A DNA stretch of 38,991 bases from a virus. The stretch lies in the IMG/VR virus record IMGVR_UViG_3300005822_000001, positions 1 to 38,991 of that record. The stretch is one strand, 5' to 3'. The notes below the pieces were generated by a model, which was not told where the DNA came from, did no database searches, and saw nothing but the letters and a program-made list of their open reading frames with translations. Position numbers and translations under genes: made by a program. This document shows, piece after piece, positions 17,100 to 24,632 of this stretch. How positions within the stretch are numbered: the first letter of the stretch is position 1; every line of letters begins with the position of its first letter.

Positions 17100-17476
17100 T
17101 GCCAGCCAAACCAGAACTACGAGAGACTACACAAACATTTATGCTGTCTGGTTCAGATATCCAGTCAGCTCTTGGTAATCGTGCAAAACAGCACGATGAA
17201 GAGACCAAAAAGTGTTTGACCAAGATCTCTAAGATCTTCACAGACAAGGCCGATGGGGACTATGCTAGATTAGCCCAAATAGCCACCGCAGCCATGCTTG
17301 CGCTTGTCCAAAACGTTCATTTGGCTTCAGATGCCGTCGAGGTAAAAGCACAGTTGGAGCGAGCCGCCTACTTGACACAAGAGAGACTAGACTTATTGTG
17401 TATTCAGAGAAACTTGACAGGAAGCGTATTTTACAAAGTTAGTTTAGAAGAGGCCAAGAGATACGGCCTAGTCTAA
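17099..17476 (+). CDS. Hypothetical protein
   Basis: This 125-residue helical protein starts at an ATG overlapping the previous stop (TAATG). The centre is Ala/Leu rich (LAQIATAAMLALVQNV) but not long enough to call a membrane segment. No family recognised. Confidence 0.7.
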   Translation: MPAKPELRETTQTFMLSGSDIQSALGNRAKQHDEETKKCLTKISKIFTDKADGDYARLAQIATAAMLALVQNVHLASDAVEVKAQLERAAYLTQERLDLLCIQRNLTGSVFYKVSLEEAKRYGLV

Positions 17477-17484
17477 GAGGGAAT

Positions 17485-17754
17485 ATGAGTGAAAACAGAA
17501 CGATACCTAAGAACTCAGTAGCGCTGATTATCAGCCGAGAGCGTGGAGCCGAAGAGGAAGACTATATGTTGGATCTCCAGGTTATCCCACCAGAGGCTGA
17601 CATCACGGATGGCTATCTTACGAGTGTAGCCAACCTAGCCGTCAATCTTCTCGAACAGGCAATGTTTGGGGGAGACGACGAGGGCGATGAGGAGGAGGAC
17701 TTGGACTTGCTCCCTGGCTTCCTTGACGACATCGACCTTGAGGATGAAGAGTAA
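17485..17754 (+). CDS. Acidic hypothetical protein
   Basis: This 89-residue protein has a highly acidic C-terminal third (Asp/Glu runs from about residue 63 on). Such tails often contact DNA-binding proteins or mimic DNA, but no known DNA mimic is recognised. The end overlaps the dNMP kinase ATG by one base. Confidence 0.65.
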   Translation: MSENRTIPKNSVALIISRERGAEEEDYMLDLQVIPPEADITDGYLTSVANLAVNLLEQAMFGGDDEGDEEEDLDLLPGFLDDIDLEDEE

Positions 17755-18599
17755 TGCGTATCATAGGCGTTACCGGTCAAGCCGGTTCTGGTAAGGATGA
17801 GATAGCAGGTCGTTTCGTGCAGAAGCACGACTACATGCAGCTATCTTTGGCTGACCCTATGAAGCGGTTCGGCCTCAATGTGTTTGGGTTTGACGTTATC
17901 CAGCTTTGGGGACCGTCTTCCGCCCGCAACATGTTCGACCCAGGCTTCAATGAGTGCGCCATTCGCTCTAGTCAAGTGACGTTCGAGCCAGGCTGCAGTA
18001 TCGCTTCCGTGAAAAGACACTGCGATCCAGGTTGGGGAGATGCTGCTGCGCGCCTTGCTGATTATGGCGAGGGGTGGGTAAACTCCCTCCTGCGAGAGCC
18101 TGCAGCCAGAGTAGAAGCTTTGAATATGCTGTACTGGTGGTTTGGGTCTTTGGGACACCATTACAATCAGCTAAGCCCACGGATCATGCTTCAGAGCTTG
18201 GGAACCGAGTGGGGTCGAGTGGTGTGCGGAGACGATGTTTGGATCAACCAAGCCATCCACGCCGCAGAGCGCGTGTTGTGTGGTGAGGTCTACGAGCGTG
18301 AGGTAGGGTTCTTGAACGCAGAGCGTAGTCGTCCTCATACAGGGGTGGTGGTCTCGGATGTTCGGTTCCATAACGAACTACATTGCATCCACGATGTGGG
18401 GGGTAAGGTTGTCAAAGTGACCCGAGAGTCCGCCGACAAGAAGTCTAAGAAGCTAGGAATCACTGGGCACGCCTCTGAAGCCGAGCAGAAGACCTTCACC
18501 CCAGACATGTTTGATGCTGTGCTAGCCAACGAGGGCACTCTGCCTGACTTGTACAAAGCTGTGGATGTTCTAGCTGCAGCGTATAAGGGGTTGAAGTGA
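17754..18599 (+). CDS. Deoxynucleoside monophosphate kinase
   Basis: This 281-residue P-loop kinase has GQAGSGKD at 8-15 and an LADPMKRF helix like that of T4 gp1-type dNMP kinases. It also has the conserved late segment VVVSDVRFHNELHCI followed by a VVKVTR strand. It converts dNMPs to dNDPs for phage DNA synthesis. It is about 40 residues longer than T4 gp1, with extra sequence in the middle (about residues 60-130). Confidence 0.85.
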   Translation: MRIIGVTGQAGSGKDEIAGRFVQKHDYMQLSLADPMKRFGLNVFGFDVIQLWGPSSARNMFDPGFNECAIRSSQVTFEPGCSIASVKRHCDPGWGDAAARLADYGEGWVNSLLREPAARVEALNMLYWWFGSLGHHYNQLSPRIMLQSLGTEWGRVVCGDDVWINQAIHAAERVLCGEVYEREVGFLNAERSRPHTGVVVSDVRFHNELHCIHDVGGKVVKVTRESADKKSKKLGITGHASEAEQKTFTPDMFDAVLANEGTLPDLYKAVDVLAAAYKGLK

Positions 18600-18901
18600 A
18601 CATAAAACAACTATTCAACATGGCGCTCATTAGTAGGCTCACAAGCTTGCTATGCCTGGGCATATGCTTTTACTGCTACTATGAGGGGCTGGATAGAGTG
18701 ACAACGCTGGCTCTTGCCTTTTCCTTTACTGGATGGATTCTTGGCTCTTTCTTTCTGGGACTGTTTCACAGCGCCCAGGCCGTTGCGCTTGAGAACGAGC
18801 TTCAGACAGCCCTACACTCGACCCTAGAGGTTGTAAAAGATGTAACGGATGGGGAGGAAAAGCCCTCTCATCCCCTTTTCAAGGACTATGACAATGAGTG
18901 A
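18596..18901 (+). CDS. Membrane protein, two predicted TM segments
   Basis: A GTG start overlaps the kinase stop (GTGA). The 101-residue product has hydrophobic segments at about residues 10-29 and 36-60 and a polar, acidic C-terminal tail. No family recognised. Function at the inner membrane is likely but undefined. Confidence 0.65.
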   Translation: MNIKQLFNMALISRLTSLLCLGICFYCYYEGLDRVTTLALAFSFTGWILGSFFLGLFHSAQAVALENELQTALHSTLEVVKDVTDGEEKPSHPLFKDYDNE

Positions 18902-19310
18902 AGAAGAGAACTTCGACAAGGACGGATTAGGCAACCCTATCATGTCCAGCGGGACGATAGCAAATGCTACGGACGAGCAGCTGGCAGGAGAGAAAGAAGA
19001 ACTGGATCCCGAGCAGGTTGAGGCAGCTCAGCGTATGTACCTTTCCGAGGTCATGCGACAGCTCTCCACCTCTGAGCGGTTCAAGCGTTTCTTCGAGATC
19101 AACTATCAGGTACAGACGTACTTTGACAAGGAAAAGCAAACCTTCGACATTAGGCTCATTGAGCTTCCACCTGAGTTGGCCTCTAAGAGGCTTCACGAGT
19201 TGGCCACTAAGCATGTAGAAGCGCATACACCTATGGTGGAAACCGCCACTATGGCTGACGTAGCTGCTCTCAACGACTTCGAGAAGCGAAATCCCGAGGT
19301 AAAGAAGTAA
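18894..19310 (+). CDS. Hypothetical protein
   Basis: The frame is open from farther upstream, but ATG 18894 has AAGGA (18881-18885) 8 bases before it and overlaps the previous stop, so I start here (138 residues; ATG 18888 is a close alternative). The protein is acidic and helical, with a conserved-looking core from about residue 38 (DPEQVEAAQRMYLSEVMRQL). No domain recognised. Confidence 0.7.
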   Translation: MSEEENFDKDGLGNPIMSSGTIANATDEQLAGEKEELDPEQVEAAQRMYLSEVMRQLSTSERFKRFFEINYQVQTYFDKEKQTFDIRLIELPPELASKRLHELATKHVEAHTPMVETATMADVAALNDFEKRNPEVKK

Positions 19311-19525
19311 TGACCAAAACCGAGTTTGCAAACCTAGCCGAATGTGAAGGCTGGGAACACGTTCTAACGTCTGTTGGTCCTGGGCAACTCGATGATGCAG
19401 GCCTGGCCGAGGCTCTATCGGACGCTCAGGAAGCTTTCAAGATTCTTGTGGAAGCAACCCCAGAGGCAACATACACTTTCTTTGATGACGATGAGGATGA
19501 TTTAGAAGAATTGGATTTTGGCTAA
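19310..19525 (+). CDS. Small acidic hypothetical protein
   Basis: This 71-residue protein ends in an acidic stretch (FFDDDEDDLEELDFG). It is coupled to the upstream gene by TAATG and overlaps the next by 8 bases. Function unknown. Confidence 0.65.
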   Translation: MTKTEFANLAECEGWEHVLTSVGPGQLDDAGLAEALSDAQEAFKILVEATPEATYTFFDDDEDDLEELDFG

Positions 19526-20180
19526 GACGAGTGTAATCAAAGTAGGACAAACCTACGGGTCGTGGCTGGTGTTGGAGGATCACGGACGCAAGTTCTATTG
19601 TGTCTGTACCGCCTGTGGGAAGACTAACAAGTTCCTTCCCGGCTACAACCTCACTTCTGGGAGAACCAGAATGTGCAAAGCGTGCGCGACTAGGCTAAAG
19701 AGGGAAACTCACGGCATGTCGGACTCCCCAGAGTACAATACTTGGGTGCATATGAACCAACGCTGCCACAATCCTAAGAACAAGGACTACCCGCAGTACG
19801 GAGGTCGAGGCATCACAGTTTACCCTCTGTGGAGAAACAGTTTTGAGGCTTTCTACATGATGATAGGGAAGCGCCCCCACATAGACGATACCATTGAGCG
19901 TATCGACTACAACAAAAGTTACGTGCCTGGGAATGTCAAATGGGCTTCTCGGCAGGAACAAGTGCTCAACAAGAGTGACAATGTGAATCTAGAGATAGAT
20001 GGCGTTACTAAAACGGTATCCCAGTGGGCTGCAGACAGCCCCGTAAGTGGTTTTACCATATACAAGAGAATCAAGAGAGGATGGCTAGAAACTTATGGCC
20101 CCTATAAAACAGTATTCGAGCCATCCGCAAAAACAGTGGAGTTGGCCCCCACCCCCGACGACGAAACCGAAGATGATTAG
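19518..20180 (+). CDS. HNH-type homing-endonuclease-like protein
   Basis: This 220-residue protein has an N-terminal zinc-ribbon-like part (CTACG...CKAC). The phage HNH/AP2-associated core follows: YNTWVHMNQRCHNPKN, YGGRGITVYPLWRNSFEAF, then IERIDYNKSYVPGNVKWA. This matches a common free-standing phage endonuclease type. The C-terminus carries a short DNA-binding-like repeat and an acidic tail. The only fitting start is TTG at 19518, overlapping the previous stop; this is weaker than other starts here. The protein may be mobile or may serve DNA processing. Confidence 0.75.
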   Translation: MAKTSVIKVGQTYGSWLVLEDHGRKFYCVCTACGKTNKFLPGYNLTSGRTRMCKACATRLKRETHGMSDSPEYNTWVHMNQRCHNPKNKDYPQYGGRGITVYPLWRNSFEAFYMMIGKRPHIDDTIERIDYNKSYVPGNVKWASRQEQVLNKSDNVNLEIDGVTKTVSQWAADSPVSGFTIYKRIKRGWLETYGPYKTVFEPSAKTVELAPTPDDETEDD

Positions 20181-20619
20181 GAAGGCCGAGACCGTGGTAT
20201 GCTATGAATGTGGAAACTACTTCACTCCGACCGGCCTCAGTATGCACGAGGGAAGCGAGAAGTGTCGCCTGACCAAGCTAGCCAAGCCCCTGAAGGTGGA
20301 GACTCTTGAAGAACAAGCACGAATGCAGGCCAAAGGAAAGGCTTGTATCGCCAAGAACGTAGCCAAGGCTATACACTCCAGAAACCTATCGGAGATGTGC
20401 GGCCTGGAAAAGGCCAAGACAAAGCTTTTACACACTGACATGGATTGCGCGGTACTCGAAGAGTATTGGGTCCATGAGTGGGTGTTTCGTATTTGGGAAG
20501 TACAAAACAGGACCGGGTATACCAGGACGGCTTACTCTCTACTAGAAAACCTCAACAATATGCCTAAGGACGAGCGTGAAAGCGAAATCGGCCTAATCAT
20601 GTTAGGAATGTACGCCTGA
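20173..20619 (+). CDS. C2HC zinc-finger protein, paralogue A of a three-member family
   Basis: The ATG overlapping the previous stop gives 148 residues. The N-terminus has a C2HC finger (CYECG...MHEGSEKC). The C-terminal 85 residues match two other proteins in this window (35580-36071 and 36653-37195). Shared features are AKAI/AKAL, a CG followed by KTKLL, an Asp/Glu-rich turn before a Trp pair (EYWVHEWV), and a GLIMLG/GLLILE ending. The family is unknown to me. It lies between an HNH endonuclease and a Holliday resolvase gene, which points to DNA metabolism but proves nothing. Confidence 0.8.
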   Translation: MIRKAETVVCYECGNYFTPTGLSMHEGSEKCRLTKLAKPLKVETLEEQARMQAKGKACIAKNVAKAIHSRNLSEMCGLEKAKTKLLHTDMDCAVLEEYWVHEWVFRIWEVQNRTGYTRTAYSLLENLNNMPKDERESEIGLIMLGMYA

Positions 20620-21122
20620 TGGCTAGAGCAGGAATCAACTCCCGTGACAAGGGCGCTAGAGGCGAAGGCCAAGTTTGTGCTCTCCTAAAGAAGTGGTGGG
20701 GCTCTGACTTTGCGAGAACTCCCAGCTCCGGTGGGTTCAAAACCAAGAAGTTCCGAGAGGACTGGAATGCCGAGGGCGATGTTGTCACGCCTGACGAGAC
20801 GTTTCCGTTCTCAGTGGAAGTGAAGTGGCAGGAGGATTGGACCCTAGACCAGCTTCTGACAGCGCCCAAGAATAAGATCTGGGACTGGTGGGAACAGGCT
20901 AAGCGAGAGACAGCCTCAGACAAGCTGCCCTTGTTGGTGTTCAAGAAGAATCGACACCCCTGGTTCGTTATGATGACAGAGAACGGTATAGCCACCGCTC
21001 CACAAACAGACTTTATGAAAAGCTCAATGATACGAGTTACCGACAGGCAAGGCCAGACAGCCTATATCAGGTTGTTTGACGACTTGCTGAAAGAGCACAA
21101 GAAGCTCTGGGAGCGAACATGA
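20619..21122 (+). CDS. Holliday junction resolvase-like PD-(D/E)XK nuclease
   Basis: This 167-residue protein begins like archaeal Hjc-type resolvases: SRDKGARGEGQV with Glu16, then RTPSSGGF, GDVV with Asp54, and FSVEVKWQ with Glu67 and Lys69. These are the four PD-(D/E)XK catalytic positions. It would cut four-way or branched DNA formed by RecA-driven recombination before packaging. The start overlaps the previous stop. Confidence 0.8.
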   Translation: MARAGINSRDKGARGEGQVCALLKKWWGSDFARTPSSGGFKTKKFREDWNAEGDVVTPDETFPFSVEVKWQEDWTLDQLLTAPKNKIWDWWEQAKRETASDKLPLLVFKKNRHPWFVMMTENGIATAPQTDFMKSSMIRVTDRQGQTAYIRLFDDLLKEHKKLWERT

Positions 21123-21229
21123 CCAAGAAGAAGTCAAAGAAGCAAATGGAAGAAGAACTTCCCCGGTGCAAAGAGTGCGGGAAGATCATCCTAGTCTGTA
21201 TTTGTGAGAAGAACGAGCTGAAGAAGTGA
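21119..21229 (+). CDS. Small Cys-rich (zinc-binding) peptide
   Basis: This 36-residue Lys-rich peptide has CKEC and CIC spaced for one zinc site. It overlaps the resolvase stop by ATGA and the next gene by GTGA. It was identified from coupling and Cys spacing only. Confidence 0.55.
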   Translation: MTKKKSKKQMEEELPRCKECGKIILVCICEKNELKK

Positions 21230-22011
21230 GCACAAAGGGGCGTACAAAGTTTGTTGTGGCGGGATCGCATCCCCTGCTTGGGTTGGTGAGGAATCACTTT
21301 ATCCAGAAGGGGCTTGCCCTAGTCCCGTGGGATGACGAGCCAGACTTCTGTCTGATCGGAGCAGGATTGGAGAATGAGGAACATCCACCTCTTGCCCAGC
21401 TGGAACTCCAGAAGATGCAGGTGGAGAACCTGCCTGTGCTCCTACTGTCTGTCTCTGATATCTGCCTTCTGGGGGAGGAGCCTAGGGAGGAAAACGCAGT
21501 GGGCTATCCTATGTACCTGCCAGCTGAAGATAGAAGCGCTTTCCTTTATGCTATGGCAGCTGAGCACTTATTCTTGGAGAGGGATGGCCGCTCCATCGTG
21601 GTTCGCCCCTTCAATGTCTACGGCCCTGATATTACTGGGGACCTGGTACACGAGTCTCTTGCCCTGTCCCGAAAGAGCGCGGTTCTGGTGAATCCCAAGG
21701 GAAAGTGGACATCCACCTCCTTTATACACCAGGAGGACTTTCTCAAGTGCCTGGACCTGCTCCTAGCCAAGAAAGCCGATGGAATCTTCAATGTAGGCTC
21801 TCCTGAGTCCGTTACTTACGTGAACCTCCTCAGAAACGTTTGGAAGTTCGTAAATGGGGGAGGTTCGGAGCCTCATATTGCCCAGGCACCGTCTAAGGGC
21901 GATATGGAGAATGAAGCACCCAGCGTATTAAAGCTCCACAAGACCATAGGCTGGCTTCCTAGCACCTCTCTGAGATCCAGGATATTCAAAATGGTGGAAG
22001 ACGGCAAATAG
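21226..22011 (+). CDS. Degenerate NAD-dependent epimerase/dehydratase (SDR) homologue
   Basis: This 261-residue protein is plainly related to extended SDR sugar-nucleotide epimerases: VVRPFNVYGP at about 126-134, TSFIHQEDFLKCLDLLL and GIFNVGSPESVTYVNLL are textbook matches. The catalytic parts are eroded. The NAD motif GxxGxxG reads GSHPLLG (13-19). The YxxxK active site is replaced by AFLYAMAAE (105-113) with no lysine. The N-terminal Rossmann half is shortened to fit 261 rather than about 310 residues. It probably binds a sugar nucleotide or a partner without redox chemistry (inference). The GTG start overlaps the previous stop. It is the last gene before the late block. Confidence 0.8.
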   Translation: MSTKGRTKFVVAGSHPLLGLVRNHFIQKGLALVPWDDEPDFCLIGAGLENEEHPPLAQLELQKMQVENLPVLLLSVSDICLLGEEPREENAVGYPMYLPAEDRSAFLYAMAAEHLFLERDGRSIVVRPFNVYGPDITGDLVHESLALSRKSAVLVNPKGKWTSTSFIHQEDFLKCLDLLLAKKADGIFNVGSPESVTYVNLLRNVWKFVNGGGSEPHIAQAPSKGDMENEAPSVLKLHKTIGWLPSTSLRSRIFKMVEDGK

Positions 22012-22024
22012 ATAGGCGTATTAC

Positions 22025-22088
22025 TTGTTTATTACACCTTCTCATGGTAAACTATAGAAGGTTCTATACCAGTGATATACTTCTATAG
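22025..22088 (+). promoter_or_regulatory. Repeat cluster TTCTATA with a possible promoter
   Basis: Three copies of TTCTATA lie in 35 bases: inverted at 22053-22059, direct at 22062-22068 and 22081-22087. The outer two form a perfect 9-base inverted repeat, CTATAGAAG (22052-22060) and CTTCTATAG (22080-22088). TTGTTT (22025-22030) and TAAACT (22048-22053), 17 apart, could be a weak promoter. The array overlaps the start of the next gene, so a bound protein would control it. It marks the switch from replication genes to structural genes. Confidence 0.4.
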
Positions 22089-22308
22089 AGAGTTTAGGAG
22101 CGAAGTCCTGTCAGACCCTATGGGTTTTACACATGCTGATTTAGAAGCTAGAGAACTCAGCAGGACCAATGCCTCCGGTTTATCGGAGATGGTTACGTAC
22201 CAAGATGGCACTTTGTTCGTGGTTGCTACCTATCTTAGGGGCACGAAACGATACCAGGGTCTCAAATCAAACCAAGCGGCAAAGAATAACTTGCCTCCCA
22301 CGGCGTAA
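22072..22308 (+). CDS. Hypothetical protein at the early/late boundary
   Basis: A GTG start with GAAGG 10 bases upstream gives 78 residues with no recognised domain. The C-terminus is basic (GTKRYQGLKSNQAAKNN). It is the only gene between the repeat cluster and the structural promoter, and its end overlaps that promoter. Its start lies within the TTCTATA cluster, so autoregulation is possible. Confidence 0.6.
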   Translation: MIYFYREFRSEVLSDPMGFTHADLEARELSRTNASGLSEMVTYQDGTLFVVATYLRGTKRYQGLKSNQAAKNNLPPTA

Positions 22309-22319
22309 AGCCGTATAAT
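22291..22319 (+). promoter_or_regulatory. Sigma70-type promoter for the structural genes
   Basis: TTGCCT (22291-22296) and a perfect TATAAT (22314-22319) are separated by exactly 17 bases. Predicted initiation is near 22325-22327. The spacer contains an inverted repeat ACGGC-gtaaa-GCCGT (22300-22314) that could be an operator. The promoter overlaps the end of the previous gene. It would drive the virion gene starting at 22399 through a leader of about 73 bases. Confidence 0.6.
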
Positions 22320-22324
22320 TACAA

Positions 22325-22362
22325 GCAGTTGCAGCCCAACGTATAAGCGGCAAGGCAACTGC
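22325..22362 (+). promoter_or_regulatory. 5' leader hairpin of the structural transcript
   Basis: GCAGTTGC (22325-22332) and GCAACTGC (22355-22362) form a perfect 8-base stem around 22 bases. An inner GCC/GGC pairing within the loop is possible. The stem begins at the predicted transcription start, so the message would carry a 5'-terminal hairpin. Such hairpins stabilise abundant mRNAs against RNase E. The ribosome binding site AAGGA lies downstream and stays free. Confidence 0.5.
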
Positions 22363-22398
22363 CTTTATATAGCCCGATAAAGATAAGGACATTTTACT

Positions 22399-24567
22399 AT
22401 GGCAATGGTAGACGCAGACTGGAGCATTGACCGTGCGACAGGCAATATTAGATACATCGGAGATGACCACACCTTGGATGGTGGCTCCCCTTCCTACGCT
22501 ACAGTAATTCAGTTTCACCGTTGGGTCCAGGACTTCGCGGATAACGAGGCTTACGACTCTGGCGGAGCTGATACAGATAACATCGAAGTCGATATCATCG
22601 ACAAGAACCCATCTAACAGATCTACGGATAACATTATCACGTTGGTCAATGGGTTCAATGTGGATGCAACAGCTATTGAGCACCTTTATGATGGAACGAT
22701 CATTCAGGGCTCTGGTCCAACCGAGGAACGATGGGACGGTATCGTTAACTTTGGTCAGCCTAGCGCGCACATTCAGCTTCTTCAGGACGGCTCTGTCCTT
22801 TCTGATGACTACTGGAACTATGGTTTTGCACAGGGCAATGCCACAACTCCGGGCAGCGCCACTGTACTGACTGACACCGGGCTTTCGCTGACAGTTGATG
22901 AGTTTGTTGGATACACCATCAAGAATATCACTGATGGCTCTCGCGGAATCATCACCTCGAACACAGCTAATACCGTTACTGTTGCTGAGCTTTACGGCGG
23001 CACGCTTGACACTTGGACGATAGCAGACGCCTACCACATCGCAGTTCCTCTTAACGGCGACTCTGGTGCTGGTATTTCCCACCGCTTCATGGTGAAGACT
23101 CGCGAGTTCGGTGTGGACATTGACCGTAGACGATTGGTCGGTACGACTCGTCGTTACGGCAACACTTACGGTGAGTTCAAGATCAACGGTACATCGCAGG
23201 GCAACAACGTTCTGGCTTTGTCCGACTCTGGCGACTTGAATAACACCACATCGTGGGCAACTATTGACGCCCTTGTTGACATCACCAATACAGAAGGCTT
23301 GCGCCTGATTGATATTTCCGGTGATGGCACTGACGAGGAATACTACTCTGAGTGGGACCGTGGCGGTAACACCATTAACGTATTCTACGAGTACCTGAAG
23401 CTGATGTCCGCTGACGCAACAGCAGAGACTCTACAGGGCGAGAATGGTGAACTACATCGTGGTGTAACACACTCGGTGCCTTACGACCTTGAGACAGGTG
23501 TCCCAACTACGGCTACCAACGACAAGCATGTCTATGGTACGTTGATTAATACCGGCGCTGTCGGAACTGGTCCTTTCGTTGTTGGTGAGGCAGTCCATGA
23601 GGACACGGATCCTCCAGTATGGAAGGGTCGAGTACTTGGCGTTGACACGGTTGGCCCTTCGCTCATCGTTGATATCGAGTTCGGTACAGTCGGCACGGAA
23701 GCATTCACCGGACAAACCTCCGGTGCTACAGCTACAGCCACAACGAGCACAGCTCAGCTATCTGCTGGTGAAATGAAGGTCTTGGCCTTTGATGACCAGG
23801 GAACTTCTGGTGTCTTCTACCCACAGGTTACAAAGGGCATTGCTCCTCTTGATAACACGCTTGTATATGACGCAACGGATCACACGGACTTCTACACGCT
23901 GAGTGCAAACGCAACTGAGCGAGCGGTATCCACCCCATTCGTTGGTGCTTCCACAGGCTCGGCACTGATTGGTGCTTACGGTCTTGGTCTTGAAGCAGCA
24001 GATACTGCAGCTGCAGATACGTACTTCGATCTTTCGAACACGGCTATTACGCCTCCTAACACGGTTACCTTCACCGTGTCTGGATTCATCTCCGGTGACT
24101 ACGTGCTCTGCACTGAGGATAACGGCGGTGATATCAACTTCACGCAGATGACTTCTGATGGAACATCCCTTACGGGTGCTGCAGTTGATACTGTTGGTGT
24201 TGTTGCAATCCCATCCGACACTCCTCTCACGGCTGGCACTAAGGGTGGCATTCGTATCGAGCGTGCTGATGGCCTTTACAGCCTTCACAGGTATACATCT
24301 CTTGACCTTACCCTGGACGAGTTCACGATCCCATCGTTCGACTTCTCGAGCAACAACGCAACTCACCCCTTCAATGTGTTCGTGTCCTACCTGGACCTCG
24401 TAACTGCATTGACTTCGGAGAACTTCGCCTACGTTTACAGCTCTGACAGAACTCACTTTGTTCGAGTACGAGACGGAGGAGCCACACCTATTAAGACCGC
24501 AGAAGCAACAGGTACAATGACCAACACAGGCGGTGTTGCTTCGGTCAACCGTATTGATGATGTCTAA
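22399..24567 (+). CDS. Large virion structural protein
   Basis: This 722-residue Ala/Thr/Gly/Asp-rich beta protein contains repeat domains common in phage particles. One has TDTGLSLTVDEFVGYTIKN with ITDGSRG (about residues 155-210). A second has the VVGEAVHE...GTVGTEAFTGQTSGA pattern (about 390-450). The N-terminus (DADWSIDRATGNIRYIG) is of a type I associate with phage structural proteins. Major or minor status cannot be told from sequence, but the strong promoter and leader suggest high expression. A capsid decoration or tail/fibre role is possible. Confidence 0.65.
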   Translation: MAMVDADWSIDRATGNIRYIGDDHTLDGGSPSYATVIQFHRWVQDFADNEAYDSGGADTDNIEVDIIDKNPSNRSTDNIITLVNGFNVDATAIEHLYDGTIIQGSGPTEERWDGIVNFGQPSAHIQLLQDGSVLSDDYWNYGFAQGNATTPGSATVLTDTGLSLTVDEFVGYTIKNITDGSRGIITSNTANTVTVAELYGGTLDTWTIADAYHIAVPLNGDSGAGISHRFMVKTREFGVDIDRRRLVGTTRRYGNTYGEFKINGTSQGNNVLALSDSGDLNNTTSWATIDALVDITNTEGLRLIDISGDGTDEEYYSEWDRGGNTINVFYEYLKLMSADATAETLQGENGELHRGVTHSVPYDLETGVPTTATNDKHVYGTLINTGAVGTGPFVVGEAVHEDTDPPVWKGRVLGVDTVGPSLIVDIEFGTVGTEAFTGQTSGATATATTSTAQLSAGEMKVLAFDDQGTSGVFYPQVTKGIAPLDNTLVYDATDHTDFYTLSANATERAVSTPFVGASTGSALIGAYGLGLEAADTAAADTYFDLSNTAITPPNTVTFTVSGFISGDYVLCTEDNGGDINFTQMTSDGTSLTGAAVDTVGVVAIPSDTPLTAGTKGGIRIERADGLYSLHRYTSLDLTLDEFTIPSFDFSSNNATHPFNVFVSYLDLVTALTSENFAYVYSSDRTHFVRVRDGGATPIKTAEATGTMTNTGGVASVNRIDDV

Positions 24568-24632
24568 TGTTGCGGCCCGAGGATAGGACATTAGCTGCCT
24601 ATTCTAAAGGCGGTGAATGGGTTGAAGCATAA
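24567..24632 (+). CDS. Possible 21-residue coupling peptide
   Basis: The frame starts in TAATG over the stop of the large structural gene and stops in TAATG over the start of the next, filling the gap exactly. The product is MLRPEDRTLAAYSKGGEWVE plus a final Ala. It may act as a translational coupler rather than a functional protein. No other start or terminator explains these 64 bases. Confidence 0.45.
   Translation: MLRPEDRTLAAYSKGGEWVEA

Noticed and set aside
22309-22398. Possible tRNA or other structured RNA gene
   Set aside because: There is a good stem but no T-loop sequence, anticodon arm or acceptor pairing; promoter leader explains it better.
22267-24591. Long open frames on the minus strand opposite the large structural gene (271 and 277 codons)
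   Set aside because: They lie wholly or almost wholly under a convincing plus-strand gene, encode Cys/Arg/Val-rich sequence with no motif, and have no coupling or promoter. They reflect codon bias of the gene above.
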